A stretch of 52,520 nucleotides of DNA from a virus. Positions 33,995 to 40,895 of this stretch are shown here, piece by piece. Location of the stretch: positions 1-52,520 of IMG/VR virus record IMGVR_UViG_3300031576_000059, one strand, 5' to 3'. The notes beneath the pieces are model-generated. The model worked only from the letters and a program-made list of their open reading frames with translations. It ran no database searches and was not told where the DNA came from. The translations under genes were made by a program, and so were the position numbers. Positions within the stretch are counted from its first letter, which is position 1, and each line of letters begins with the position of its first letter.

Positions 33995-34310
33995 CCCCGT
34001 TCGTCCGGGCCTCTTTGATCGCCTCTACCACCCCCTCTGGCCCGAGCGTCTCCTCCTCCATCCACACCGGTGTCACCTTCCCTCCGAAGTTAGCCTCCAC
34101 GAGCTTCCAGGTGTGGTAGCACCCCTTCCCGCACCGCAGCCCAGCTCGGATCTCGTGCATCTGAGCCTGGAGCGCCCCAGGCGTGATCACCCTCGGCATC
34201 CCATGCGCCAGCACCGCGAGGTTCGCCATCATGTCGATGAACGGCACCCGCACATCGGCGGGGAAGATTCGACTCTGCTTCGGCTTCTTCGCTCCCTCAT
34301 CCTCTCCCAC
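33978..34310 (-). CDS. hypothetical protein in the polymerase cluster
   Basis: A 110-residue protein with a helical M-M-A-N-L-A-V-L-A-H-G-M-P segment, L-R-C-G-K-G-C-Y-H-T-W near the middle (possible Cys/His metal site) and a Gly-rich end. GTG 34310 is chosen because GGAGAGGAGG stands six bases before it; TTG 34340 in the same frame has no such site. No family recognised. Confidence 0.6.
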   Translation of the reverse strand: MGEDEGAKKPKQSRIFPADVRVPFIDMMANLAVLAHGMPRVITPGALQAQMHEIRAGLRCGKGCYHTWKLVEANFGGKVTPVWMEEETLGPEGVVEAIKEARTNGGGGGS

Positions 34311-34407
34311 GCCGCACCTCCTCTCCTCGATTCGCTTCAACGATCCTCATGAGCACCCTCACCGCACTCTCCAGGCACCGAATGTACCGCTCCCTCTCAG
34401 CTTCCAA
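34297..34407 (-). CDS. possible 36-residue charged peptide, TTG start
   Basis: TTG 34407 has AAGGAG seven bases upstream. The product is a single charged amphipathic helix (E-A-E-R-E-R-Y-I-R-C-L-E-S-A-V-R-V-L). Start and stop overlap both neighbours, as is usual in this block. A TTG start is also used at 44634. Confidence 0.4.
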   Translation of the reverse strand: MEAERERYIRCLESAVRVLMRIVEANRGEEVRRGRG

Positions 34408-34558
34408 GATACATCTCCTTGAACCTCGGCGGCACCCCGAGGGGCACCCGCTCTCCGCAATCGCACACGGCCCGCAGCGCCCCGAGCAGCCCTGGTAGGA
34501 ACATCTGGCCGCAGGCGGAGCACGTATGTGGGGCCTCTCTTAGCCATGCGCCTGTCAC
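34397..34558 (-). CDS. 53-residue zinc-ribbon protein
   Basis: GTG 34558 overlaps the polymerase stop (GTGA) and has GGAGAGG just upstream, which decides the start. The product has C-S-A-C-G near residue 13 and C-D-C-G near 32, a compact zinc ribbon. It is translated with the polymerase and could be a small polymerase-associated factor, but nothing proves it. Confidence 0.6.
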   Translation of the reverse strand: MTGAWLREAPHTCSACGQMFLPGLLGALRAVCDCGERVPLGVPPRFKEMYLGS

Positions 34559-36042
34559 AGCACCCTCTCCATCCCCCCCGGATTCCCCTCGCTCTTCGGT
34601 CCCCAATTCCTTCCTCGACTCACCTCCACCCTCGGTCTCCATGTCGCCTTCCCTATGAGCGCCTCGAACTCCGGCACCTCGCGCTCAAGTGTGTGTTTGA
34701 CCTCCTTCGTCAGCCTCTCCGCTTCCTCCTCCCGGACCTCCACGACGTGCTCATCGTGCTGCACAGTGTACAAGCCCACTCCCAGCGCCGTCAGGTCCGC
34801 GATCCCCACGAGATGCAGCACCGCATTCATGCTCTGCGGCCCCGTTGCTAGCGCCTCCTTGCGCTGCTTGCTGTCGAGCATGAGCACCCGCCTGCCTCCA
34901 GAAGACTTCGCCGTCACGTCGAAGAACCTCCTCCTGAACCCGAACACCGTTCGCAACTCCCTACGCGCCAGCACCTCCTCCTCTACCCCCTTTTGCCACA
35001 CCGGGATCTCCGGCCACGCAGCGAAGTAGGCCGCTCGTCCGGCCGCTGCCAACCGCTGCTCGATCCTCATCCGCCGAGCGAGGTTGAAATCCCCTTCACC
35101 ATAGTCCTCTGCGTGGGTGAACGTCTTGCACACCGAGCGCCGCGCTTTCCACCCCGCCTTGTCGTTCCACGACCACCCGAAGATCGGCGCCAGCAGCTCC
35201 AGGTTCTGTGAATGGATGTCCTCTTCGCGCTCATAAGCCTCCACCGCTCGTCCGCACCTCGCTGCGATCATCGTCATGATCCACTCGATCTGCGCCGCAT
35301 CCGCCGCGAGCAGCACATGCCCCGGCCGCGCCACGTAGATACTCCTCACGTCCTTTGGGATGTTCTGCCCGTTGTAATCCTCCTCCTCGATTGGAACGTC
35401 CTCGCGGATCGCCCCTGAGCGGATCCGCAGCGTTGAAGTGCCACACAACGACGAGTTCGGATGCGCACATCCATCCACCCCTATCGGCGGATCCAGAAAC
35501 GTCCGTAGTCGCTGCCCTACGTGCGCGAGGGAGATCAGCGTCCGCAGCAGCGGCACGGCCGCATCCGGCGTCGAGCGTAGCTCCAACAGCTCCTGGAGCA
35601 CGAGGAGACGGACGCTGCGGATCCCCGTGTCCGTCCACCCAATCGCCGGCCACTTGAGCCCCAGCTCCTCGCCCAGCAGCCACCTCACATGATCCGGCTT
35701 CACCGGGTTGAAGTTCGACAGCCTCAGCTTCCGCCGCACCACCGGGCTCGCCTTCCACTCCCGGATCGCCGCACGCCGCTCGGCGCACCGCTCGCACTTC
35801 CGTACCCCTTCTCCTCGATTCGGGTGCGGATGCTCGCTGCACCCCTCGACCTCCGGGCCATCGATCTTCGGCACCCTCGGCGCGGCCACTGCGAGCACCT
35901 CGTCCGAGGCCCTGGCGTGCTCCTTCTTGGCCTCCTCGCGCTTGCGCTCCAGCTCCTCGGTGTCCACCAGCATCCCTCGCCGCCGCATCGCTACGAGCGG
36001 GGCGAGAGTGGGGGCGATGATCGACGAGTAGAGGGGGCGCAT
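34555..36042 (-). CDS. polA: family A DNA polymerase (polymerase domain only)
   Basis: A 495-residue polymerase with the three palm/fingers motifs: motif A D248-A-A-Q-I-E (normally D-Y-S-Q-I-E), motif B R302 to K306 through Y314-G, and motif C H429-D430-E431. The N-terminal 200 residues are thumb-like (G-M-L-V-D-T-E-E-L at 23-31) and hold a Cys/His cluster (C68, H71, C83, C86) that looks like a zinc insertion. The 3'-5' exonuclease domain is missing here and is encoded by 36442-37671. Known role: template-directed synthesis of the genome. Start ATG 36042 overlaps the previous stop; a TTG 33 bases upstream is less likely. Confidence 0.88.
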   Translation of the reverse strand: MRPLYSSIIAPTLAPLVAMRRRGMLVDTEELERKREEAKKEHARASDEVLAVAAPRVPKIDGPEVEGCSEHPHPNRGEGVRKCERCAERRAAIREWKASPVVRRKLRLSNFNPVKPDHVRWLLGEELGLKWPAIGWTDTGIRSVRLLVLQELLELRSTPDAAVPLLRTLISLAHVGQRLRTFLDPPIGVDGCAHPNSSLCGTSTLRIRSGAIREDVPIEEEDYNGQNIPKDVRSIYVARPGHVLLAADAAQIEWIMTMIAARCGRAVEAYEREEDIHSQNLELLAPIFGWSWNDKAGWKARRSVCKTFTHAEDYGEGDFNLARRMRIEQRLAAAGRAAYFAAWPEIPVWQKGVEEEVLARRELRTVFGFRRRFFDVTAKSSGGRRVLMLDSKQRKEALATGPQSMNAVLHLVGIADLTALGVGLYTVQHDEHVVEVREEEAERLTKEVKHTLEREVPEFEALIGKATWRPRVEVSRGRNWGPKSEGNPGGMERVL

Positions 36043-36305
36043 CAACTGGCCCACTTGGCAAACTCGCCGGAGCAATCAGCGAGGGGCGCATCCTCGTACT
36101 GCGTGTTCCACCCGGCTACTGGCTTGATTTTTCCAAGTCTCCTAAACTTCTTGAACATCTCGGCTAGAGACTCGTAGGTGAAATCCACACAAGCGAGGTT
36201 GTCACCGTAGATCCACTCCGGCTCCCCGATTTCCCTCCATCCCAGAAGCACGTTGATTGAGATCAACGCCGCGGCGAGACCCGAGAAGAATCGTCGGCGG
36301 GTCAC
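36042..36305 (-). CDS. small membrane or exported protein between the polymerase halves
   Basis: An 87-residue protein starting T-R-R-R-F-F-S-G-L-A-A-A-L-I-S, which resembles a twin-arginine signal (R-R-x-F followed by a hydrophobic stretch) or a single N-terminal membrane anchor. The rest is soluble with two Cys. GTG 36305 overlaps the stop of the previous small gene. Finding a membrane-type protein between the exonuclease and polymerase genes is odd; function unknown. Confidence 0.6.
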   Translation of the reverse strand: MTRRRFFSGLAAALISINVLLGWREIGEPEWIYGDNLACVDFTYESLAEMFKKFRRLGKIKPVAGWNTQYEDAPLADCSGEFAKWAS

Positions 36306-36442
36306 GTCCGCTCCAGAGCGTCGATGATCTCGTTGATCTTCCTTCGTACTTCTCTCAGCTCCTCGGCTGTTGTGTTCCCCGGTACCCCAGGAGCAAGATC
36401 ACTGTCCCGCGGAATCGTCTCGTCGAGTTTCTCGATCTTCAT
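36302..36442 (-). CDS. 46-residue helical protein
   Basis: ATG 36442 overlaps the stop of the UDG-exonuclease gene (TAATG). The product ends in a charged helix (A-E-E-L-R-E-V-R-R-K-I-N-E-I-I). Its stop overlaps the next GTG. Tight coupling on both sides makes it likely real. Confidence 0.6.
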   Translation of the reverse strand: MKIEKLDETIPRDSDLAPGVPGNTTAEELREVRRKINEIIDALERT

Positions 36443-37671
36443 TAGATCCACCCCTCCCTTCGACACACCTCATTCTGTTCCGCCCACAACCTCCTCGTCG
36501 AATCCACGTCCAGCGCGCAGTATCCCGCTCTCCACTGCCCATCCGTGATCGGTATCAAGGGTGCAGGCATCATTGCTGCCCATGCCGCCCTCAGCGCCGT
36601 CTGCCTCCTCACTTCATCCGGCTTCACCGCCCCACTCAACTCCTTCCAATACGGCCTCTCGTGCCCGAACCTCAGCGCCGACCGGAACGCTAGCCCTCTC
36701 GCAAGGTCCGGCTCGCACAGCCCTCCCTGTGCCATCGTGTCCTCGAACGGCGGCACGACATCGATCCCCGCCTCCTCCAGCCTCGGAATATCGAACCCCT
36801 GGATGTTGTGCCCTACCTTCACCACTGGCATCCGCATGAGCCTCCGCACCTTCTCCCTTGCGCTCCACCACGCCTCCCCGTACACCGGCCCTCCATCGAG
36901 CGCCTGCATCCCGATCCACTCGATCCTCCCCGTCCCATCCGTCTCCAGGTCGAACACGAACCCTCCCCGGAGCCTCGCCTCCTCGATTCCCTCGTGCATC
37001 ACAAACGGCATGAACTTCCGCCCTCGTCGAACGACCTGGAGCAGGCGCATCGTGTCGAGCCCCGGTACAGCCCTGTAGGCCATCGCAGGGAACTTCTCTA
37101 ACCTCTTCCTCCTGATGATCGCCGCTGGGTGGATCGACACCCCAATCCAATCCACCTCCTGCGGCACCGGGCACCTCTCCCCAACCGCCGCGTGCATCGC
37201 AGCGACCTCTCTCTGACTCCACACCGCTCCTCGGTGCTTGAGCAACCTCGCCGACCCTGCGGCCGGCACGATAGGCCCGAGCACGCTCCTCAGCGCCGCG
37301 CCTCCGAGCAGCATCACACCCCTCGGCCGTACCTGCCGCAAGAACTCCTCCACCCTCTCTCTGCACACCCTCACCGCTCGGATCTCCTTCATCCCTCCCT
37401 TATCTGGGCGAGCGCACTGGTGGGCGTTCTCGACAGCGACCTCCACTCTCGCTAGCCCTACCCTCCCGAGCGTCCCGACCTCCAACTCCCTCCCCGCGGC
37501 GCCGACGAAACAGTGAGGCCCCGGCTCGTCTCGTGCAGCCGCCCTCACTTCATCCTCCGCCGGCCCCTCCCCGATGAACGCCACCTCCACCCCGGCTCGC
37601 CGTTCCGTGGAGCGGACGACACCTAGCCCTCCGCTCCACGGACAGTCACGGCAGGGCTCAACCAGCGGCAC
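36442..37671 (-). CDS. uracil-DNA-glycosylase-like domain fused to 3'-5' exonuclease
   Basis: A 409-residue fusion. The N-terminal half (1-205) is a family 4-type UDG fold: C7-x2-C10, G-E-G-P at 34-37, C86 and C103 spaced as in 4Fe-4S UDGs, and H181-P-A near 180. The C-terminal half (235-405) is a DnaQ-type proofreading exonuclease: D241-x-E243 (Exo I), G-H-N-I-Q-G-F-D (Exo II, D294), and Y-C-A-L-D-V-D (Exo III). Together with the gene at 34555 it reconstitutes an SPO1-like polymerase (UDG-like + exonuclease + polymerase) split in two. Whether the UDG half is catalytic or only structural is open. GTG start. Confidence 0.8.
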   Translation of the reverse strand: MPLVEPCRDCPWSGGLGVVRSTERRAGVEVAFIGEGPAEDEVRAAARDEPGPHCFVGAAGRELEVGTLGRVGLARVEVAVENAHQCARPDKGGMKEIRAVRVCRERVEEFLRQVRPRGVMLLGGAALRSVLGPIVPAAGSARLLKHRGAVWSQREVAAMHAAVGERCPVPQEVDWIGVSIHPAAIIRRKRLEKFPAMAYRAVPGLDTMRLLQVVRRGRKFMPFVMHEGIEEARLRGGFVFDLETDGTGRIEWIGMQALDGGPVYGEAWWSAREKVRRLMRMPVVKVGHNIQGFDIPRLEEAGIDVVPPFEDTMAQGGLCEPDLARGLAFRSALRFGHERPYWKELSGAVKPDEVRRQTALRAAWAAMMPAPLIPITDGQWRAGYCALDVDSTRRLWAEQNEVCRREGWI

Positions 37672-37867
37672 GGCGATCCCTGAATTGCATGTACCACTCC
37701 ACCGTCTTTCTCAGCATCGCGCTGAAGCCCAGCTTGTCCTCAATAGCGAATGCCACCAGCGCTTCGTGCTGCACTACCGACAGCCGAGTACTCACGTTCC
37801 TCGTTAGCCGTGCGTGTTTCCTGTGCTTCGCTACGGTCTCCTTTCTCCAGCTTCGCTTCCTCGTCAT
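37658..37867 (-). CDS. ribbon-helix-helix DNA-binding protein
   Basis: A 69-residue protein with a basic N-terminus and the RHH pattern T-R-L-S-V-V-Q-H-E-A-L-V-A-F-A (strand then helix) followed by G-F-S-A-M-L-R-K-T-V-E-W-Y. Such proteins bind operators as dimers of dimers. ATG 37867 overlaps the stop of the nuclease gene. Likely a small regulator of this replication cluster. Confidence 0.7.
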   Translation of the reverse strand: MTRKRSWRKETVAKHRKHARLTRNVSTRLSVVQHEALVAFAIEDKLGFSAMLRKTVEWYMQFRDRRAAG

Positions 37868-38805
37868 AGGCCCCACTCCTCCCACGGGATCGCCACCTGC
37901 ACGATCCCCTTGTCCTGAAGCGCCACGCCCCGGAGCTTGAGGCACGTCCTGTTGCTCCCACAGTACGGCCTACAAGCGCCGCCGTACATGGTCTCGCACG
38001 AGTGGGGGATCGACTTGAGCACCTCCACTGGATCCTCTCCCTCCTTTACCCTCGTAAACGCCGCGTCGAGCCACTCCACGGCTTCCGCGACGGTGTTCCC
38101 TGCACCCCCAGGCCGAACGGCGCCGATCTCCTGGAGGTTCATCGGCGGCACCCGCTGTCTGATCCACGGGTCCACGAACTGCCCGGACTTCTTATCAAAC
38201 GCCGCCCGCGCAATCGTCCCCGTCCAAGCCTGCATCTCCACGTTCGCCGGGCGGCCGTCGGAGTCGATCTTCACCCGCTCGTCCATCTGAGAGAGCAGAT
38301 GCACTCCCATGTTCACCTGTGCAGAGACCTCCACCTTTGCGACGTGCCCGGAGCGGGTGTAGTAGAACTCCCCTGCCCCGGCGAACTTGTTCTCGATGGC
38401 GAACACACCACCGTTCGGATCGAACAGCACCGTGTCCATCCGGCCCTTGAACTTCTTGCCCAAGAGGGTGCCTCTCACCTCCACCTGCCTCGTCCACCCT
38501 CCCTTCACGAGCCCTTCCTCGACCCTCTCACCCACCGCCGTGCCGACGATGAGCGAGTTGACCCCCTGCGCCTCTGGAGCGTAGGGAAGCGTCCGCCGGA
38601 TGAACTCATCCCGTACCTTCCCGAGCACTGTCGTCGGGGTGAGGATCAGCTCCTTGTGGAACTCATTCCCCTCGCTGTCGAGCGCGGCCTGGACGAGTCC
38701 CGGATGGATCGTTGGCTCCGAGCACTCCGACATCCAGTGCCGCCCGCTCGGGGGCACAAGTTTCCAACAGGATCTACACACAAGCCCCTTGATCCCCGGT
38801 GTCAT
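37864..38805 (-). CDS. PD-(D/E)XK nuclease with Cys cluster (Cas4/RecB-like)
   Basis: A 313-residue nuclease. Core residues: D124 in K-G-R-M-D-T-V-L-F and E138-x-K140 in A-I-E-N-K-F, preceded by a conserved-looking G-T-A-V-G-E-R. Four C-terminal Cys (C270, C278, C282, C288) could hold an iron-sulfur cluster as in Cas4/AddB-type enzymes, and N-terminal C10-x2-C13 with C28 could bind zinc. Such phage exonucleases make single-stranded ends for recombination, here probably feeding the Sak4-like protein (41590). The frame is open far upstream (to 39681), but ATG 38805, coupled to the previous stop, is the sensible start. Confidence 0.78.
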   Translation of the reverse strand: MTPGIKGLVCRSCWKLVPPSGRHWMSECSEPTIHPGLVQAALDSEGNEFHKELILTPTTVLGKVRDEFIRRTLPYAPEAQGVNSLIVGTAVGERVEEGLVKGGWTRQVEVRGTLLGKKFKGRMDTVLFDPNGGVFAIENKFAGAGEFYYTRSGHVAKVEVSAQVNMGVHLLSQMDERVKIDSDGRPANVEMQAWTGTIARAAFDKKSGQFVDPWIRQRVPPMNLQEIGAVRPGGAGNTVAEAVEWLDAAFTRVKEGEDPVEVLKSIPHSCETMYGGACRPYCGSNRTCLKLRGVALQDKGIVQVAIPWEEWGL

Positions 38806-38972
38806 TCCCCTACCTCCGCCGCCACCTTGAACAGCAGCCCCTCTGCGGTGTGCAGATCCTGGCTTCCCACCCCCGTCTCCGAGAGCAGAATCCTCTGCGC
38901 GTCTCCGATGAGCTGCGCCGCCTTGACGATCTTTCCCTTGGCCTTCTCCAGCTTCACGTTCACGGTGTTCAT
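38802..38972 (-). CDS. 56-residue helical protein
   Basis: ATG 38972 has AAGGAG six bases upstream, one of the best sites in the block, and its stop overlaps the nuclease start (ATGA). The product is two amphipathic helices (V-K-L-E-K-A-K-G-K-I-V-K-A-A-Q-L-I). It may bind the nuclease or DNA; no family. Confidence 0.65.
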   Translation of the reverse strand: MNTVNVKLEKAKGKIVKAAQLIGDAQRILLSETGVGSQDLHTAEGLLFKVAAEVGE

Positions 38973-38991
38973 GATCTCTCCTTGCGTGAAT

Positions 38992-39010
38992 GCCGGGGAT
39001 CGTCCCCGGC
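38992..39010. other. hairpin at the edge of the reversed island
   Basis: GCCGGGGA (38992-38999) and TCCCCGGC (39003-39010) form a perfect 8-bp stem with a 3-base loop. It lies 20 bases upstream of the 38972 start and at the left edge of the plus-strand island. It could be a terminator remnant or the site where the island was joined. Confidence 0.5.
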
Positions 39011-39091
39011 GGGTTGAACAGCATCCATTGGTCGGCGCGGAGGTCGAGTGCGAAGTGGTGGCGGAGATTGAGGAAAAGGAGGCCCGAGCTG

Positions 39092-39307
39092 ATGAAACGC
39101 ACGGCTAAGCGGAAGCCGAGGCTGTTCCTGCACCTCGACGGCTCTTCCGCGTTCTGGCCCAGCCACGTGCATGTCCTCGTCGGCACCCCGTACCGCGCAC
39201 CGAGGCCGGTCTGGCGATGCACCTGCGGCGCGGCGCTGAGGTCGCGGTGGAAGTGGATGCGGCACTGGCTCAAGTACGGGTGCGAGGGGTGGAGGTGCGA
39301 GCGGTGA
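39092..39307 (+). CDS. small Cys/Trp-rich protein on the reversed island
   Basis: A 71-residue basic protein on the plus strand inside a minus-strand block. It has W-R-C-T-C-G near residue 43 and C-E-G-W-R-C at the end, a likely zinc site, with K-R-T-A-K-R-K-P-R at the start. AAGGAGG lies about ten bases before ATG 39092. The plus strand here is G-rich (39241-39300: 30 G, 10 C by my count), opposite to its surroundings, so the gene has probably been flipped with the DNA around it. Confidence 0.6.
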   Translation: MKRTAKRKPRLFLHLDGSSAFWPSHVHVLVGTPYRAPRPVWRCTCGAALRSRWKWMRHWLKYGCEGWRCER

Positions 39308-39402
39308 GCATAGGAATCATCGGGCACGCAGCGAATAAGTTCACTTCTGCTACGGAGGTCGAGGCAAGGGCTGTGATAGCTGTCTTCTTGCTGCCCCCTA
39401 GT
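39304..39402 (+). pseudogene. 5' fragment of a SLOG/DUF2493-like gene
   Basis: GTG 39304 overlaps the previous stop (GTGA). The first 30 residues, I-G-I-I-G-H-A-A-N-K-F-T-S-A-T-E then E-A-R-A-V-I, look like the start of a SLOG-type nucleotide-binding fold. After about residue 33 the frame reads antisense through the neighbouring minus-strand genes and loses all coding character, so the gene is cut off near 39402. A TAG stands at 39399-39401 one frame away. Confidence 0.5.
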
Positions 39403-39681
39403 TTGGAGTGTTCCCGTTTCCTCGCCTTCGTCGTCCAAGATATGAGCGGTCTCAGGCTTGTCCTCGTTCCAAATAGAGCGACAATTCAGGCATCTCCATC
39501 CAACCGCCTCTGCCTCCGCCGCCTCCCTCGCGTACCTCGCGCAGATGTCCAGATCCCGCTTCAACTCCGGGGAGATCATCAACGCTCCGGCCTGTACGGT
39601 TGCCATCCTCTTCTTGGCGAACGTCTCGACCCTCTCCGCCGCCGCGATCACTTCCTCGCGTGTTATTTTGCGCGTCGTCAT
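39403..39681 (-). pseudogene. 3'-truncated CxxC gene at the island edge
   Basis: ATG 39681 overlaps the previous stop (ATGA). About 93 residues look real: I-T-R-E-E-V-I-A-A-A-E-R-V-E-T-F-A-K-K, a helical middle, and W-R-C-L-N-C-R-S-I-W-N near residue 62. Below 39402 the frame enters the antisense of the island genes and does not stop until it joins the nuclease gene. Its true 3' end may be the piece E-V-V-A-E-I-E-E-K-E-A-R-A-D that is read on the plus strand just before 39108. Confidence 0.5.
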
Positions 39682-40238
39682 CGGCTACCTCCCACTCTCG
39701 CCCGCTCCGCCGCCACGGCTCGCTCGATAATGGCGTGGAGGTCGAGTGGCTTCGCCGCCGCCGCCCTCGCCGCCGCCTCCGCCGCCCTCGCCCACGCCGC
39801 CGCCGCTGTGGCATCGCCGAGAATGTACGCTGTCGCCCACTCGTCCCACGCCGGGATGGGCGGGATGGGCACGGTTCGCACCGCCCGCGCTATCTCGATG
39901 GCAGCGCAGCAACGCTCACGAATACTGAGCTTTGGCGGCTCAATCTCCTCGAACAGTCGCGCCCGCGTGACGCCGCACTTGAGCACGCTCGGAGTGTCAT
40001 CGAGGCGCTTGCCCTCCCATTCCATCGTCCAGAGCCTCAACGTGGACTCGTCGTAGGCCCCATCCACCGGATTCCGCAGCATCGCCACGAGAGACGAGTT
40101 GTAGGCGTGCAGCCACCCTGGCCCGCATAGTTGTCCCTCCCCGCTCGCCGTGACCCACTCACCTTTCGGCTCAGGCCACAGAAACCCGTCGTGAGTGCGC
40201 CGGTCCTTGTCGGTGATCTTGTAGAGCAGCGGGTTCAT
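39678..40238 (-). CDS. DUF7666-like protein
   Basis: A 186-residue protein whose first 110 residues fit a domain common in phage and prophage hypotheticals: L-Y-K-I-T-D-K-D-R-R-T-H-D-G, then G-E-G-Q-L-C-G-P-G-W-L-H-A-Y, and a later L-K-C-G-V-T. The C-terminal 70 residues are Ala-rich helix. Function of the domain is unknown. ATG 40238 (GGAGGAG upstream) is preferred over a start 24 bases earlier. Confidence 0.65.
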   Translation of the reverse strand: MNPLLYKITDKDRRTHDGFLWPEPKGEWVTASGEGQLCGPGWLHAYNSSLVAMLRNPVDGAYDESTLRLWTMEWEGKRLDDTPSVLKCGVTRARLFEEIEPPKLSIRERCCAAIEIARAVRTVPIPPIPAWDEWATAYILGDATAAAAWARAAEAAARAAAAKPLDLHAIIERAVAAERARVGGSR

Positions 40239-40258
40239 TCTCTCCTCCTCGAAGCCGG

Positions 40259-40486
40259 TCACTTGTGGGGCCTCAATAGATCATCACAGCGAACACAGGC
40301 CATGCATAGCCCGGTCGAGCCGTGCTGGCAGACTGAGACCATCTCCTGGATCTCCCGCAGGTCGTTGCGGAGGCCGCGAAGCTCCTCGGCAACGGCTTGC
40401 ACAGCATGAGTCAATGCCTGCGCATCGCTGTATCCCTTGACACCCCAGACACCAGCGGACCAGTCGATCTCCGGCAACGGTTTCAT
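40259..40486 (-). CDS. small Cys-rich protein
   Basis: A 75-residue protein: a helical middle (A-V-A-E-E-L-R-G-L-R-N-D-L-R-E-I) and a C-terminal Cys cluster, V-C-Q-H-G then L-C-M-A-C-V-R-C-D, able to bind one zinc. It overlaps the preceding gene by four bases. Unknown function. Confidence 0.65.
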   Translation of the reverse strand: MKPLPEIDWSAGVWGVKGYSDAQALTHAVQAVAEELRGLRNDLREIQEMVSVCQHGSTGLCMACVRCDDLLRPHK

Positions 40487-40725
40487 CCCCGTCCTCCTTG
40501 TGTCCCGTGCCGCTTCCCGAGATACTCCTCCAGGTACGTCCCCCTATTCGGCAGCCCGCGCATGTCGCGCCTCCAGAATTGCGCCCCCGCCCACCCGCAC
40601 CGTGCGGGAGCCGGGCGCACCTTGCCGAGGATGCCCGGCACGGACGGGGGCGCGAGATCGCACCACTTCTTCTTCAATGGGCAGCCTCGATTTGAACGAG
40701 GGACGAGAAGGGCTTCTCTCGTCAT
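40483..40725 (-). CDS. hypothetical protein
   Basis: An 80-residue protein, basic, with two Cys in C-P-L-K-K-K-W-C and G-x-P-N-R-G-T-Y-L-E-E-Y near the end. ATG 40725 has AAGG five bases upstream; a TTG 18 bases earlier is possible. The stop overlaps the next ATG. No family recognised. Confidence 0.5.
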   Translation of the reverse strand: MTREALLVPRSNRGCPLKKKWCDLAPPSVPGILGKVRPAPARCGWAGAQFWRRDMRGLPNRGTYLEEYLGKRHGTQGGRG

Positions 40726-40805
40726 ATTAGCCTTGGGGACCAATGACCCCCCTTGCGCCTTTGTACCGGGCCAACGCCACGTCTCTGCCCATCGAAACGC
40801 CTACG

Positions 40806-40889
40806 CTACTTCTTCCACCCTCTCCCCCGCCCCAGCACCACCGGCGCCAGGATGAGCACCATTACCACCAACACCACCGTCCACCCCAC
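40806..40889 (-). CDS. 27-residue hydrophobic membrane peptide
   Basis: GTG 40889 lies just after the stop of the 41528 gene, with AGGAG directly upstream (short spacing). The product is almost one membrane helix, W-T-V-V-L-V-V-M-V-L-I-L-A-P-V-V-L, with a basic tail. Small membrane peptides are common in phage early regions. It fills the otherwise empty 40726-40895 gap. Confidence 0.4.
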   Translation of the reverse strand: MGWTVVLVVMVLILAPVVLGRGRGWKK

Positions 40890-40895
40890 GGTCTC

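Noticed and set aside
37864-39681. A single 605-residue protein joining the 39681 start to the nuclease
   Set aside because: The middle is antisense to plus-strand genes and crosses a small gene with an excellent ribosome binding site (38972). The nuclease has its own coupled ATG at 38805.
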